Of a DNA stretch of 64,000 nucleotides, positions 9,283 through 17,561 are shown one piece after another. The stretch comes from Mucilaginibacter conchicola. Its GTDB lineage: Bacteria; Bacteroidota; Bacteroidia; Sphingobacteriales; Sphingobacteriaceae. The stretch is taken from assembly GCF_003432115.1 (NCBI RefSeq), contig NZ_QWDC01000001.1, positions 1,853,419-1,917,418 of the forward strand, given 5' to 3'. Below the pieces are notes generated by a model. That model was given only the letters and a program-made list of their open reading frames with translations. It did no database searches and had not been told where the DNA came from. The translations under genes were made by a program, and so were the position numbers. Position 1 is the stretch's first letter, and the number at the start of each line of letters is the position of its first letter.

Positions 9283-10110
9283 TTATTTCTTCCTTCTTTC
9301 AATGATGTAACGATCTGATCCTTTTTTCTTGTCACGGGTTTTGTAGCCTTTAGCTAATAAACCTTTACGTGAACGTGGGTGACCACCTGATGCACGGCCT
9401 TCACCACCACCCATAGGGTGATCTACCGGGTTCATGGCAACACCACGAACGCGAGGACGACGCCCTAACCAACGTTTACGGCCGGCTTTACCTAACACTG
9501 CGTTAGCTTTTTCGCCGTTTGAAACCGTGCCGATAGTTGCCAAACAAGTTGACAAGATCATACGGGTTTCGCCTGAAGGCAATTTGATGATAGCGTATTT
9601 GCCATCACGTGCTGATAATTGTGCGTAAGTACCTGCACTACGTGCGATAGTACCACCCTGACCAGGGTTAAGCTCAATGTTGTGGATGATAGAACCCAGA
9701 GGGATGTTCTTCAAAGGCATGGTATTACCAACCTCAGGAGCAACACCTTCGCCAGACAATACTGTCATGCCAACTGTTAAACCTTCTGGTGCGATCATGT
9801 AACGTTTCTCACCATCAGCGTAGTGTAGCAGGGCTATACGTGCTGAACGGTTTGGATCGTATTCGATTGTTGCAACTTTTGCAGGAATGTCAAACTTGTT
9901 ACGTTTGAAATCAATTAACCTGTATGCTTGTTTATGGCCACCACCCAGGTAGCGCATAGTCATTTTACCGCTGTGGTTACGGCCGCCTGATCTTTTGTTG
10001 TTAGCAACAACTAAAGACTTTTCAGGAACGTTTGTTGTAATATCTGAGTTAGATACATCAATCCTGAAGCGGGTACCCGGTGTAACCGGTCTAAATCTCT
10101 TTACTGCCAT
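9283..10110 (-). CDS. rplB: 50S ribosomal protein L2
   Basis: This is the full 275-residue L2. It has the N-terminal OB domain ([21 protein letters not shown]), the SH3-like domain, and the C-terminal segment needed for peptidyl transfer and subunit joining ([19 protein letters not shown]). L2 is a core protein of the 50S active site region. Confidence 0.99.
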   Translation of the reverse strand: MAVKRFRPVTPGTRFRIDVSNSDITTNVPEKSLVVANNKRSGGRNHSGKMTMRYLGGGHKQAYRLIDFKRNKFDIPAKVATIEYDPNRSARIALLHYADGEKRYMIAPEGLTVGMTVLSGEGVAPEVGNTMPLKNIPLGSIIHNIELNPGQGGTIARSAGTYAQLSARDGKYAIIKLPSGETRMILSTCLATIGTVSNGEKANAVLGKAGRKRWLGRRPRVRGVAMNPVDHPMGGGEGRASGGHPRSRKGLLAKGYKTRDKKKGSDRYIIERRKK

Positions 10111-10116
10111 GTCTTA

Positions 10117-10407
10117 TTATATATTGCTGTAAAAATCAATTGTTTCACCATCCTTCAGTGTAATGATGGCTTTTTTGTAAGTAGCAGAGCGGCCTTGTAC
10201 TGCACCTGCTTTTGTGTTGCGGGTTTTAAGTTTACCTACGTATTTCATTGTGTTAACAGCTGTAATGTTTACACCATACATAGCCTCAATTGCGCTTTTG
10301 ATCTGAATTTTGTTAGCTCTGTGATCAACTTTGAATGCATAGCGATTAAGCTTCTCAGTTAATTGAGTTACCTTTTCAGTAAGTAGTGGTTTCTTTAAAA
10401 TTTCCAT
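10117..10407 (-). CDS. rplW: 50S ribosomal protein L23
   Basis: The 96 residues start MEILKKPLLTEKVTQLTEKL and contain YAFKVDHRANKIQIKSAIEA and VNTMKYVGK, the L23 fold. L23 forms the main docking site for trigger factor and SRP at the tunnel exit. It lies 2 bases from rplD. Confidence 0.98.
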   Translation of the reverse strand: MEILKKPLLTEKVTQLTEKLNRYAFKVDHRANKIQIKSAIEAMYGVNITAVNTMKYVGKLKTRNTKAGAVQGRSATYKKAIITLKDGETIDFYSNI

Positions 10408-10409
10408 AA

Positions 10410-11039
10410 TTACTTAGCGAATGCTTCCTCCAAAGTTTTTACAGAACCGGTTGTTAACAAAAGTTTGCCAGCGTTTAACACATCATAAGTGTTTAACTGA
10501 TCGGCAGTAACAACTTTTGCTCTTTTCAGGTTTCTGCTTGATAAATACACATTGTTATTTGCAGCAGGCAATACCAATAAAGTTTTCTCATTGGTAAGGT
10601 TAAGGTCCTCTACCAGTTTAACAAAGTTTTTAGTTTTAACAGAGTCAAAATTAAAATCTTCCAAAACCACGATATTGCTATCCTGTGCTTTGTAAGTTAA
10701 AGCTGATTTACGTGCTAAAGCTTTTAACTTTTTGTTCAGTTTAAAGCTATAGTCGCGCGGTTGCGGGCCAAATACACGGCCACCACCGTTAAACAGAGGT
10801 GATTTGATGCTACCTGCACGTGCACCACCTGTACCTTTTTGTTTATGTAATTTGCGGGTTGAACCTGCAATTTCATTACGTTGTTTTGCTTTGTGCGTAC
10901 CCTGGCGCTGGTTAGCTAAGAACTGCTTTACATCTAAGTAAATAGCATGATCGTTTGGCTCAACACCGAATACGGACTCAGGAAGCTGCACCTTGGCACC
11001 TGTTTCTTTACCTGATACGTTTAATACGTTAACTTCCAT
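10410..11039 (-). CDS. rplD: 50S ribosomal protein L4
   Basis: The 209-residue protein contains the long tunnel loop [20 protein letters not shown] followed by [20 protein letters not shown], diagnostic of L4. In enterobacteria L4 autoregulates the S10 operon; whether it does so here cannot be seen. It lies 1 base from rplC. Confidence 0.98.
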   Translation of the reverse strand: MEVNVLNVSGKETGAKVQLPESVFGVEPNDHAIYLDVKQFLANQRQGTHKAKQRNEIAGSTRKLHKQKGTGGARAGSIKSPLFNGGGRVFGPQPRDYSFKLNKKLKALARKSALTYKAQDSNIVVLEDFNFDSVKTKNFVKLVEDLNLTNEKTLLVLPAANNNVYLSSRNLKRAKVVTADQLNTYDVLNAGKLLLTTGSVKTLEEAFAK

Positions 11040-11040
11040 C

Positions 11041-11658
11041 TTACTTATCCACTATTACGAATGAACCTTTAGCTCCAGGTATGGAACCTTTAACTACTAT
11101 TAGGTTTTGCTCAGCAAAAACTTTAACTACTTCTAAGTTTTGTACTTTAACACGAGCGTTACCGGTTTGACCAGCCATGCGCATACCTTTAAATACGCGT
11201 GAAGGCCATGATGACGCACCCAGTGAACCCGGAGCGCGTAAACGGTTGTGCTGACCGTGTGTTTGCATACCTACACCACCAAAACCGTGGCGTTTTACAA
11301 CACCCTGAAAACCTTTACCTTTTGATGTACCAACTACATCCACAAAATCGCCTGTTGCGAAGATCTCTACGGTAACAGTGTCACCCAAAGATTTTTCATC
11401 TTCGAAAGATTTAAATTCAACAAGTTTACGTTTTGGAGTAGTGCCGGCTTTTTCAAAATGGCCTTTTAAGGGAGCAGAAGTGTTCTTCTCTTTTTTCTCG
11501 CCGTACGCTAATTGCACAGCGGCGTAACCGTCTGATTCAACAGATTTTACCTGGGTTACTACGCAAGGACCAGCTTCGATTACAGTACAAGGGATATTCT
11601 TGCCTGTTTCGTCGAAAATGCTGGTCATTCCTACTTTTTTACCAATAATTCCTGACAT
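11041..11658 (-). CDS. rplC: 50S ribosomal protein L3
   Basis: I choose the ATG at 11658 ([20 protein letters not shown]), which gives 205 residues. An in-frame ATG 24 bases upstream would add the non-family residues MGTNKINK. The signature [20 protein letters not shown] is present, including the glutamine methylated by PrmB in relatives. In this window rplC heads the S10 cluster with its own promoter; rpsJ, normally just upstream, lies 7.3 kb away. Confidence 0.97.
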   Translation of the reverse strand: MSGIIGKKVGMTSIFDETGKNIPCTVIEAGPCVVTQVKSVESDGYAAVQLAYGEKKEKNTSAPLKGHFEKAGTTPKRKLVEFKSFEDEKSLGDTVTVEIFATGDFVDVVGTSKGKGFQGVVKRHGFGGVGMQTHGQHNRLRAPGSLGASSWPSRVFKGMRMAGQTGNARVKVQNLEVVKVFAEQNLIVVKGSIPGAKGSFVIVDK

Positions 11659-11714
11659 TTTATTTATTTTATTTGTGCCCATCGAAGCAGTAGGGCTTCG
11701 TTCAAGGCAAATTT

Positions 11715-11763
11715 GTCCCTCTTAAGGGACGGCAAAGATAGAAATTTTGTATTAACTGTCAAA
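11715..11763 (-). promoter_or_regulatory. rplC (S10 operon) promoter and 5' leader hairpin
   Basis: On the minus strand a TTTG box (11763-11760) is followed after 19 bases by TATCTTTGC (11740-11732), an exact match to the Bacteroidota -33/-7 consensus. One base later comes GTCCCTTAAGAGGGAC (11730-11715), a 6-bp hairpin that would form at the very 5' end of the transcript, about 57 bases before the rplC ATG. Confidence 0.85.
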
Positions 11764-11895
11764 TAGTTACTGAATTATTTTTTAATATTTCTGCCGCTCT
11801 TCTTCCGCTACACATCGGCATGATTATCAGGCTCAAATTTGTACTTTACCCGTACCCATCTTATCTTTACAAAGTACACTCCTAAACTTTAAACT

Positions 11896-13422
11896 ATGGC
11901 ATGGGGAATTTCTCCGCGTAAAACTGAGATCATACCACTAAATGATTACAATTCTGATCATTATTTAACCCTGCTTTACCACGCTTTTGCCAACCTTGGC
12001 TGGCATATAGGTTACTTTAACCGCGATGGCATTATTGGCTATACTAACATATCCTGGCAATCATACGCCGAAGAAGTTTCTGTACGTATTGTTGGCGATA
12101 AAGCCATAGTAAAAAGCGAATGCGTTGGTTACCAGATGCTTTTTACTGATTATGAAAAGAATAGTAAAAACCTTGGGGCGCTTTACAATGAGATAAATTA
12201 CGTAGAGTTTCATCTTAAGGATACCCTGCAAGCCACCACACAAGACCTGATAGACAGCATACCCGATAGCCAGTTCATTAACCTTAACGATCCGCCACTG
12301 GGCTTTAAAGAAAAGCTAAATCATTTCTTTTCGGTATTTAATCCTAAACCCGGCTATACCGTTACGCCCATCCTGGTATTACTTAACATTGCCGTATACA
12401 TAAGTATAACCATGGTTATGGTTGCCAAGATATTGGGCGCTGCCATACTGGCGCAAAAAAACGGTATTACAATACCGCCAAATATCAATATGGAAGAAAT
12501 GTATCTTTCATTAGGTTTCAGCAACAGGTTGCAGGTTCTTAACGGGCAGGTTTGGCGCCTGCTAAGTAATACCTTTCTGCATTTTTCATTTATGCATATT
12601 TTTGGTAACATGATTGTGCTGATATACATCGGCTCGATGCTGGAGAGTAAATTGGGCAAATGGAATTATCTTTTCCTATATCTGCTGGCCGGCATTTGCG
12701 CAAGTGTTTCATCTGTATTATGGCACAATAACGGCGTAATGGCCGGTGCATCGGGCGCAATATTTGGCTTGTTTGGCATATTACTGGCTTTACTAAGTAC
12801 TAAATTTTATGAAAGCCATGCCCGCCGTGCTTTATTAATAAGTACAGCAATTTTTGTGGGATATTGTATTATTCCAAAAGGCGGTAATATTGATCATGCT
12901 GCACATATTGGCGGCCTTGTAGCCGGGTATGTTTTTGGATGGATAGCTTACTTATGTATCAAAATCAAGAAACAAAATTTAACGGTTGCCTTTGCCGCAG
13001 TTATCGCCATCCTGTTTACCGGCATCAGCGTGTCAATGGCGCCTGTTTACCAATTAAAAGAACTACAACAGCTATCAGAAAAGGTTACCGGGTTAACCAA
13101 CGACCTGAACGATAGCTTTTATCGACAAACCAACCTTAATCGTCAGGAGCACCTGGCTTTGCTTAACACAGTTGCTGTAAAGAAAATGGATACATTAAAC
13201 AGCATAGGGAAACAGATCGGCAAACTTAGCCTGCCTAAGAAACAAAAGCAGATAGCACAGTTACAGGCTGCAATAGTTACTAAAGAATGTGAAATATTCG
13301 GTTTGCTTTATAAAGAATTTAAGGAAGATAATAAGGTTAAATACCGCTCAAGCATTTACACCATTACCGAACAAATGAATGATTTGCGTTATCAATGGGG
13401 TAAACTGGAAGAAAAAGAATAG
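11896..13422 (+). CDS. rhomboid-family intramembrane serine protease
   Basis: The 508-residue protein has a cytosolic N-terminal domain of about 155 residues, then six or seven membrane segments between about 155 and 385, and a C-terminal coiled-coil region of about 120 residues. The rhomboid catalytic pair is visible: S286 in GASGAIFG and H337 in HAAHIGGLVAGY, with the oxyanion asparagine N238 in HIFGN. Rhomboids cleave substrates inside the membrane; the substrate here is unknown. It is transcribed divergently from the S10 operon and starts the block that splits rplC from rpsJ. Confidence 0.9.
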   Translation: MAWGISPRKTEIIPLNDYNSDHYLTLLYHAFANLGWHIGYFNRDGIIGYTNISWQSYAEEVSVRIVGDKAIVKSECVGYQMLFTDYEKNSKNLGALYNEINYVEFHLKDTLQATTQDLIDSIPDSQFINLNDPPLGFKEKLNHFFSVFNPKPGYTVTPILVLLNIAVYISITMVMVAKILGAAILAQKNGITIPPNINMEEMYLSLGFSNRLQVLNGQVWRLLSNTFLHFSFMHIFGNMIVLIYIGSMLESKLGKWNYLFLYLLAGICASVSSVLWHNNGVMAGASGAIFGLFGILLALLSTKFYESHARRALLISTAIFVGYCIIPKGGNIDHAAHIGGLVAGYVFGWIAYLCIKIKKQNLTVAFAAVIAILFTGISVSMAPVYQLKELQQLSEKVTGLTNDLNDSFYRQTNLNRQEHLALLNTVAVKKMDTLNSIGKQIGKLSLPKKQKQIAQLQAAIVTKECEIFGLLYKEFKEDNKVKYRSSIYTITEQMNDLRYQWGKLEEKE

Positions 13423-13472
13423 TTACAAATACAACTTCGTTTGCGTTATTTGAATGTTACAGGGCTATTAAA

Positions 13473-13832
13473 ATGAACATCATTTCTCACACCATCAACA
13501 ATAAAGAAATTGCCGAAGTAAGTGCCGAACGGATACTTATCCAAAGTATTGAGGACGCCTTAGACCTGATAGGCAATATTTACTATCAGGGCTTTGATGC
13601 GATGATCGTATATGAGAAAAACCTCACGCCAGATTTTTTTGAACTAAAGAACAAACTTGCCGGCGAAGTTTTACAGAAGTTCACCAACTATCGTATGCGC
13701 CTGGCCGTTGTAGGCGAGTTCTCTAAATTCGACAGCAAAAGCCTAAACGATTTTATTTACGAAAGTAACAAAGGTAAACAGGTTAATTTTGCAGGCAGTA
13801 TTGAGGAAGCTTTGGAAGCGATGGCGAAGTAA
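13473..13832 (+). CDS. DUF4180 family protein
   Basis: This is a 119-residue soluble alpha/beta protein. The N-terminus (NNKEIAEV) and the block EDALDLIGNIYYQGFDAMIV, followed by LAGEVLQKFTNYRMRLAVVG, match the DUF4180 family as I know it. Its function is unknown. It lies 50 bases behind the rhomboid gene on the same strand and may be co-transcribed, but the gap is long enough for a separate promoter. Confidence 0.75.
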   Translation: MNIISHTINNKEIAEVSAERILIQSIEDALDLIGNIYYQGFDAMIVYEKNLTPDFFELKNKLAGEVLQKFTNYRMRLAVVGEFSKFDSKSLNDFIYESNKGKQVNFAGSIEEALEAMAK

Positions 13833-13845
13833 AGATATTCTAATG

Positions 13846-13920
13846 CCCGCGCGAGATTAGCGATAGCGTATCTCTTGTGAAAGCTTACTGCATGGTCACG
13901 GGTTGGAAACCCGCGACGGC
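13846..13920. repeat. repeat family D hairpin
   Basis: The GCGCGAGATTAGCGATAGCG-type sequence is followed by an imperfect inverted arm (GGTTGGAAACCCGCGACGGC). A diverged second copy lies at 57781-57854. It has no coding potential. Confidence 0.6.
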
Positions 13921-13933
13921 AGGAAACCTCAAA

Positions 13934-14027
13934 CGTCATTGCGAGCGATAGCGTGGCAATCCCCTATTTGCAGAGCGGCTCTGTATGTATGGGATTGCCA
14001 CGTCGGCTACGCCTTCTCGCAATGACG
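13934..14027. repeat. REP-like palindrome, family A
   Basis: This 94-base inverted repeat starts CGTCATTGCGAGCGATAGCG and ends with its complement CTCGCAATGACG; the inner arms read TGGCAATCCC / GGGATTGCCA. Related copies are at 26785-26877, 41253-41341 and 56911-56997. Each lies between genes and could form a long hairpin. Confidence 0.85.
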
Positions 14028-14037
14028 GGAAACATAC

Positions 14038-15297
14038 CTAACTCGTCATCAATCGTTTGATCAATTCAGCACTCTGCCTGTTACCTTCTTCCAGCCTGCC
14101 GGTGAAAAATGATTGTACATCGTTAAAATGTTTCTTATAGCCTTCCATATCGCCGTAGCCTATGATAGCGCTCCACTCGCGTACGGCAGAGTGAAACTCC
14201 AAGTCGTCGCCGCGGATGGTTTTATCGTAAAGGGCCGTTTCTATCGATTCTTCCAGCAGTTCCTCGTTCTTAAATAGATATTCGGCAATGCCGAGTCTTA
14301 AACGGAACGGCGGCGTTTGGCAGATCAAATTATCATAAGGGTTTACACCCAAATGGTACCAGGCATCAACCATACTTAATATACTCAAGTGCGAGTTTGG
14401 CTTTTGCTTATGTGCATTATCTGACAGGGAGAACTCGCGCATTACGGCGTCATTCAGCATAATGGGTTTGCGGCTTTCGTGGAAAACAAAATCGCGGGCC
14501 TTATAAAGCCGCTGCCTGAAATCGGTCTCCTCTTCTTGTATCATCAGCTTAAACAACTCCGACTCTGACATAGCATACTGCCTCACCTGCTGCCTCGCGT
14601 AAGGATTAAGAATAGCCAGCCCTGCGTAAACGTGCGCCTTATAACTGAAGATACGCAACGTGGTGAGGATCTTTACGTTATCGATACCACCCACATAAGA
14701 GGCATTCTCCCACGGAAAAAAACCTGCTGCTTTCCAGGCAGTGCCCATGCTCTCGAAACCCACGTGGGTAACAGCCTGTGTATCGGCTACAATCTGGTCA
14801 TGCTCGTGGTAATCCTTCATCTCCACTATATCACTATCAACAGCTTTGAAGAGTGCAAGCATCTCTTCGTAACCTTGCTTATCGGTACGGTGAGGTATCA
14901 GGATCAGCTTCTGCCCTTTTACCTCAAAGCCGGGGCCGTGCATGGCGTGGAAGGTAACGATACGTGCATCTGCAGGCAGGTGCTTTTCAAACAGCGCTAT
15001 TTCGGGGTGCTTTACAGATGTTTGGCCGGCTACTATGGCGCCGTATTTAGTTACAGGTCCGTACTCGGCGACTACCTGGGCCAGTTTATCGGCCTCAACA
15101 GAATAGATAACCAGGTCGCTTATGCGGGCTACATCCTTGCCGTCGTCCATCAGGGTTATACCCAACGGGTTCAGCTCATCTTCAAGGCGCTGGCGATTGG
15201 CGGGCATATCGCAACCCACAACCTTGTACCCGGCTTTTGCAAAAGCTTTGGCGTATAGTTTACCCATATCGCCCAAACCTATCATTCCTATCTGCAT
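14038..15297 (-). CDS. prephenate dehydrogenase, fungal TYR1-like (NADP+)
   Basis: The start chosen is the ATG at 15297 (MQIGMIGLGDMGK), which puts the Rossmann motif GLGDMG at residues 7-12; a longer frame adds 13 unconserved residues. The 419 residues show repeated agreement with yeast Tyr1 as I remember it: YSVEA, GQTSVKHPEI, FHAMHGPG, EHDQIVADTQAVTH, HVYAGLAILNP, NSHLSIL and REWSA. Prephenate dehydrogenase makes 4-hydroxyphenylpyruvate for tyrosine synthesis. No other aromatic amino acid gene lies beside it. The family call is from motifs, so substrate specificity is inferred. Confidence 0.75.
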   Translation of the reverse strand: MQIGMIGLGDMGKLYAKAFAKAGYKVVGCDMPANRQRLEDELNPLGITLMDDGKDVARISDLVIYSVEADKLAQVVAEYGPVTKYGAIVAGQTSVKHPEIALFEKHLPADARIVTFHAMHGPGFEVKGQKLILIPHRTDKQGYEEMLALFKAVDSDIVEMKDYHEHDQIVADTQAVTHVGFESMGTAWKAAGFFPWENASYVGGIDNVKILTTLRIFSYKAHVYAGLAILNPYARQQVRQYAMSESELFKLMIQEEETDFRQRLYKARDFVFHESRKPIMLNDAVMREFSLSDNAHKQKPNSHLSILSMVDAWYHLGVNPYDNLICQTPPFRLRLGIAEYLFKNEELLEESIETALYDKTIRGDDLEFHSAVREWSAIIGYGDMEGYKKHFNDVQSFFTGRLEEGNRQSAELIKRLMTS

Positions 15298-15510
15298 CGT
15301 ATAAATTTGAAAGGGGCTAATATAGTGGTTTGGCAATTACACCTTATAACACGGGCTTAACATCTTTTTTATACTTTAGCCGCAAAAGTTCTGTTTTTGA
15401 CGCCCGAAATCGATTTTTACGCCCATTTTTATGGTGATACATAACAGAAACTTTAAATTAAATTTTTACGTTTGACTATAATAGTTTACATCCCCATACT
15501 TTAATTATAT

Positions 15511-16239
15511 ATGATGAAGCTTTCTAACCTGTGGACACTCGTTTTATTGACCCTGATGTTTAACCTTGGCAATGCCGCGTATGCACAGGATAGTACCAAA
15601 AAGGCCAATCCTGCTGTAAAGCCTGCTCCATACAAAAAAAGCCCAGCCATACCTGCTGCACAAACACCCGTTGCAACCACGCCGGCAACTACCACACCTG
15701 TACGCACGCAAACCCAGCCTGCCCCGCAGCAACCGGTTGATAAAAGCCTACATGGCCAATACCTATATTTACTTACCAAAGTATATAATTACCAGCAGCC
15801 ACTTGTTGGCGCACTGGTAAAAAACTATAACGATACGCTGAAAGCTACCCGCAAGCAATTACTGGATGCACAGGCAACGGTATCTGCGCAGGCTAAAACC
15901 ATTGATACATTAAAAAAATCATCAACTAATAAAGACCAGTCGCTGGCCGATTCGCAGGCCAAGGTGAACGAAGTTAGCCTTTTGGGCATCCCTATTGACA
16001 AAGGCACTTACAATTTAATTATGTGGGGCCTGGTGATCGTGTTTGGTGCCGTTGCTGCCATAGTTATAGCCCGCTCGGGCGCGCACAGCCGCGAAGCCAA
16101 ATACCGCGTTAAGCTTTACAACGAATTGGAAGAAGAATACAAAAACTACAAAGCCAAAGCCAACGAGAAAGAAAAGAAACTTGCCCGCGAACTGCAGACT
16201 GAGCGTAATAAGCTTGATGAGTTGACCGGTAAAGGGTAG
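15511..16239 (+). CDS. secreted/membrane coiled-coil protein of unknown function
   Basis: I do not recognise a named family. The 242 residues show a signal peptide (1-25, cleavage after AYAQ), a Pro/Ala/Thr-rich linker (about 30-75), a helical region with heptad character (about 80-155), one membrane helix (about 167-186, NLIMWGLVIVFGAVAAIVIA), and a charged cytosolic coiled coil (about 190-242). This is an anchored periplasmic-to-cytosolic scaffold layout. The two translated frames on the opposite strand are shadows. A C-rich repeat begins immediately after its stop. Confidence 0.8.
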   Translation: MMKLSNLWTLVLLTLMFNLGNAAYAQDSTKKANPAVKPAPYKKSPAIPAAQTPVATTPATTTPVRTQTQPAPQQPVDKSLHGQYLYLLTKVYNYQQPLVGALVKNYNDTLKATRKQLLDAQATVSAQAKTIDTLKKSSTNKDQSLADSQAKVNEVSLLGIPIDKGTYNLIMWGLVIVFGAVAAIVIARSGAHSREAKYRVKLYNELEEEYKNYKAKANEKEKKLARELQTERNKLDELTGKG

Positions 16240-16325
16240 CCCCCCAGCCCCCTGAAGGGGGAGTAGGATATGGAAGCATCTTTGACTAACAATATTAATA
16301 ATTCCCCCTTCAGGGGGTTAGGGGG
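16240..16325. repeat. inverted pair of C/G-run repeats, one copy inside a CDS
   Basis: The left copy 16240-16263 (CCCCCAGCCCCCTGAAGGGG) and the right copy 16303-16325 are near-exact reverse complements. Each copy is itself a CCCCCT-GA/TT-AGGGGG hairpin. The right copy lies in frame within the next gene and encodes NSPFRGLGG. Confidence 0.85.
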
Positions 16326-16770
16326 TTCCTACCTCTTTGGCTGGAACCCGCATAAATTTGAATGGGCTGATCTTGATAAAGACATTGCCCGCCTTACCGC
16401 AGGCCAAAAGGTTGAGGACAACTGGAGCGTTGCCAGCCACAAGAGCATCAAACCCGGCGACCGCGCCTATGTGGTGCGTGTGGGTGTTGAACCTAAAGGT
16501 ATATTTGCATCAGGTTATGTGTCATCAGAGCCGTTCCTGGCATCGCGCAAAGGGCGCACTTATCACCGCATTAATATTGAGTTTGATGTTTTGCTTAATC
16601 CTGATAAGGAACCCATCCTCTCTTTAGATATCCTGAAAACAGGCGCACTCGCCGATCAAACCTGGACGCCACAAGCATCAGGCATATCCATCCGCCCGCA
16701 ATTGGTTGAGGAATTGGAAGGGGTTTGGTTGAATTTTCTGGGAGAGCATCCTAAGTTTGGCGTTATATAA
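16270..16770 (+). CDS. EVE/PUA-like domain protein
   Basis: The 166-residue protein has a core YLFGWNPHKFEWADLDKDI, then SIKPGDRAYVVRVGVEPKGIFASG and SEPFL, resembling the PUA-like/EVE fold that binds modified bases in DNA or RNA and often accompanies restriction systems; no such system is adjacent. Residues 1-19 look foreign: codons 11-19 (NSPFRGLGG) are a translated copy of the C/G-run repeat. The conserved domain begins right after, at about residue 21. The real start could be non-ATG, or the repeat may have become part of the protein. Confidence 0.6.
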   Translation: MEASLTNNINNSPFRGLGGSYLFGWNPHKFEWADLDKDIARLTAGQKVEDNWSVASHKSIKPGDRAYVVRVGVEPKGIFASGYVSSEPFLASRKGRTYHRINIEFDVLLNPDKEPILSLDILKTGALADQTWTPQASGISIRPQLVEELEGVWLNFLGEHPKFGVI

Positions 16771-16866
16771 ATAAACGTCGCAATTAGCCCCTTAACTTGT
16801 CGTTTTTGCACATTTGCGGGCGTTGGGTAATGCCCTACCTTTGAGTAAACTAAAAATCAGAAACTC

Positions 16867-17277
16867 ATGGCAACTCAAATCTTTTTAAATCTACCGGTTG
16901 AAGACCTTAACAGATCGGTAGCGTTCTTTACCAAATTAGGATATACTTTTAATCCGCAATTCACCGACGAGAAAGCGACCTGCATGATCATCAGCGATAC
17001 TATTTACGTAATGCTGCTCACCAAACCTTTCTTCCAGACTTTTACCAGCAAACGTATTATAGATGCCCACAAAGAAGTAGAATGTTCTATCTGTATATCT
17101 GCCGACAGCAAAGATGCCGTGAACGAAATGGTGGCCAAAGCAGAGGCTGCAGGAGCCGTTGTACCTAACCCTGCCACCGACTACGGCTTTATGTACCAGC
17201 ACAGCTTTGCCGATCTTGACGGCCACCACTGGGAGTTTGTATGGATGGACCCGAACGGTGTGCCTGAGCATCAATAA
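16867..17277 (+). CDS. VOC-family (glyoxalase/bleomycin-resistance fold) protein
   Basis: The 136 residues follow the VOC pattern: IFLNLPVEDLNRSVAFFTKLGY at the start and a C-terminal half ending MYQHSFADLDGHHWEFVWMDP. Such proteins bind a metal through H/E residues and act as lyases, dioxygenases or binding proteins. The substrate cannot be told. The gene is single, with a terminator about 100 bases downstream. Confidence 0.85.
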   Translation: MATQIFLNLPVEDLNRSVAFFTKLGYTFNPQFTDEKATCMIISDTIYVMLLTKPFFQTFTSKRIIDAHKEVECSICISADSKDAVNEMVAKAEAAGAVVPNPATDYGFMYQHSFADLDGHHWEFVWMDPNGVPEHQ

Positions 17278-17284
17278 TAGATTT

Positions 17285-17361
17285 GTCATGCTGAACGTAG
17301 TGAAGCATCTTTCTGCGTTTCTTGTAGGCGTTTAGATTCTTCGCTGTCGCTCAGGATAACA
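17285..17361. repeat. REP-like palindrome, family B (diverged)
   Basis: GTCATGCTGAACGTAGTGAA pairs imperfectly with TTCTTCGCTGTCGCTCAGGA about 50 bases on. It is a degenerate copy of the palindrome seen intact at 23176-23250 and as a half at about 33839-33870. Confidence 0.65.
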
Positions 17362-17374
17362 ACTCAGGGGCAAC

Positions 17375-17410
17375 AAAAAAGCCATCCGTCAAATTGAGGA
17401 TGGCTTTTTT
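17375..17410 (+). terminator. intrinsic terminator after the VOC gene
   Basis: AAAAAAGCCATCC and GGATGGCTTTTTT form a long stem, extended by TCAA/TTGA, followed by T6. It is nearly symmetrical and could act in both directions. It resembles the terminator at 18871-18914 on the far side of the lipoprotein gene. Confidence 0.85.
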
Positions 17411-17561
17411 GTTAATTAAAACTAAGCTATATTTAGATAGACCATAGGCAAAATTGCTTTTATAAATACAGAAGTCACCGATTTAACAACTGGTGAAATT
17501 TATATTTAACACATTTTTTAAACCAACTTTTATCATAAATTTACATGAAACCTAAACCATT

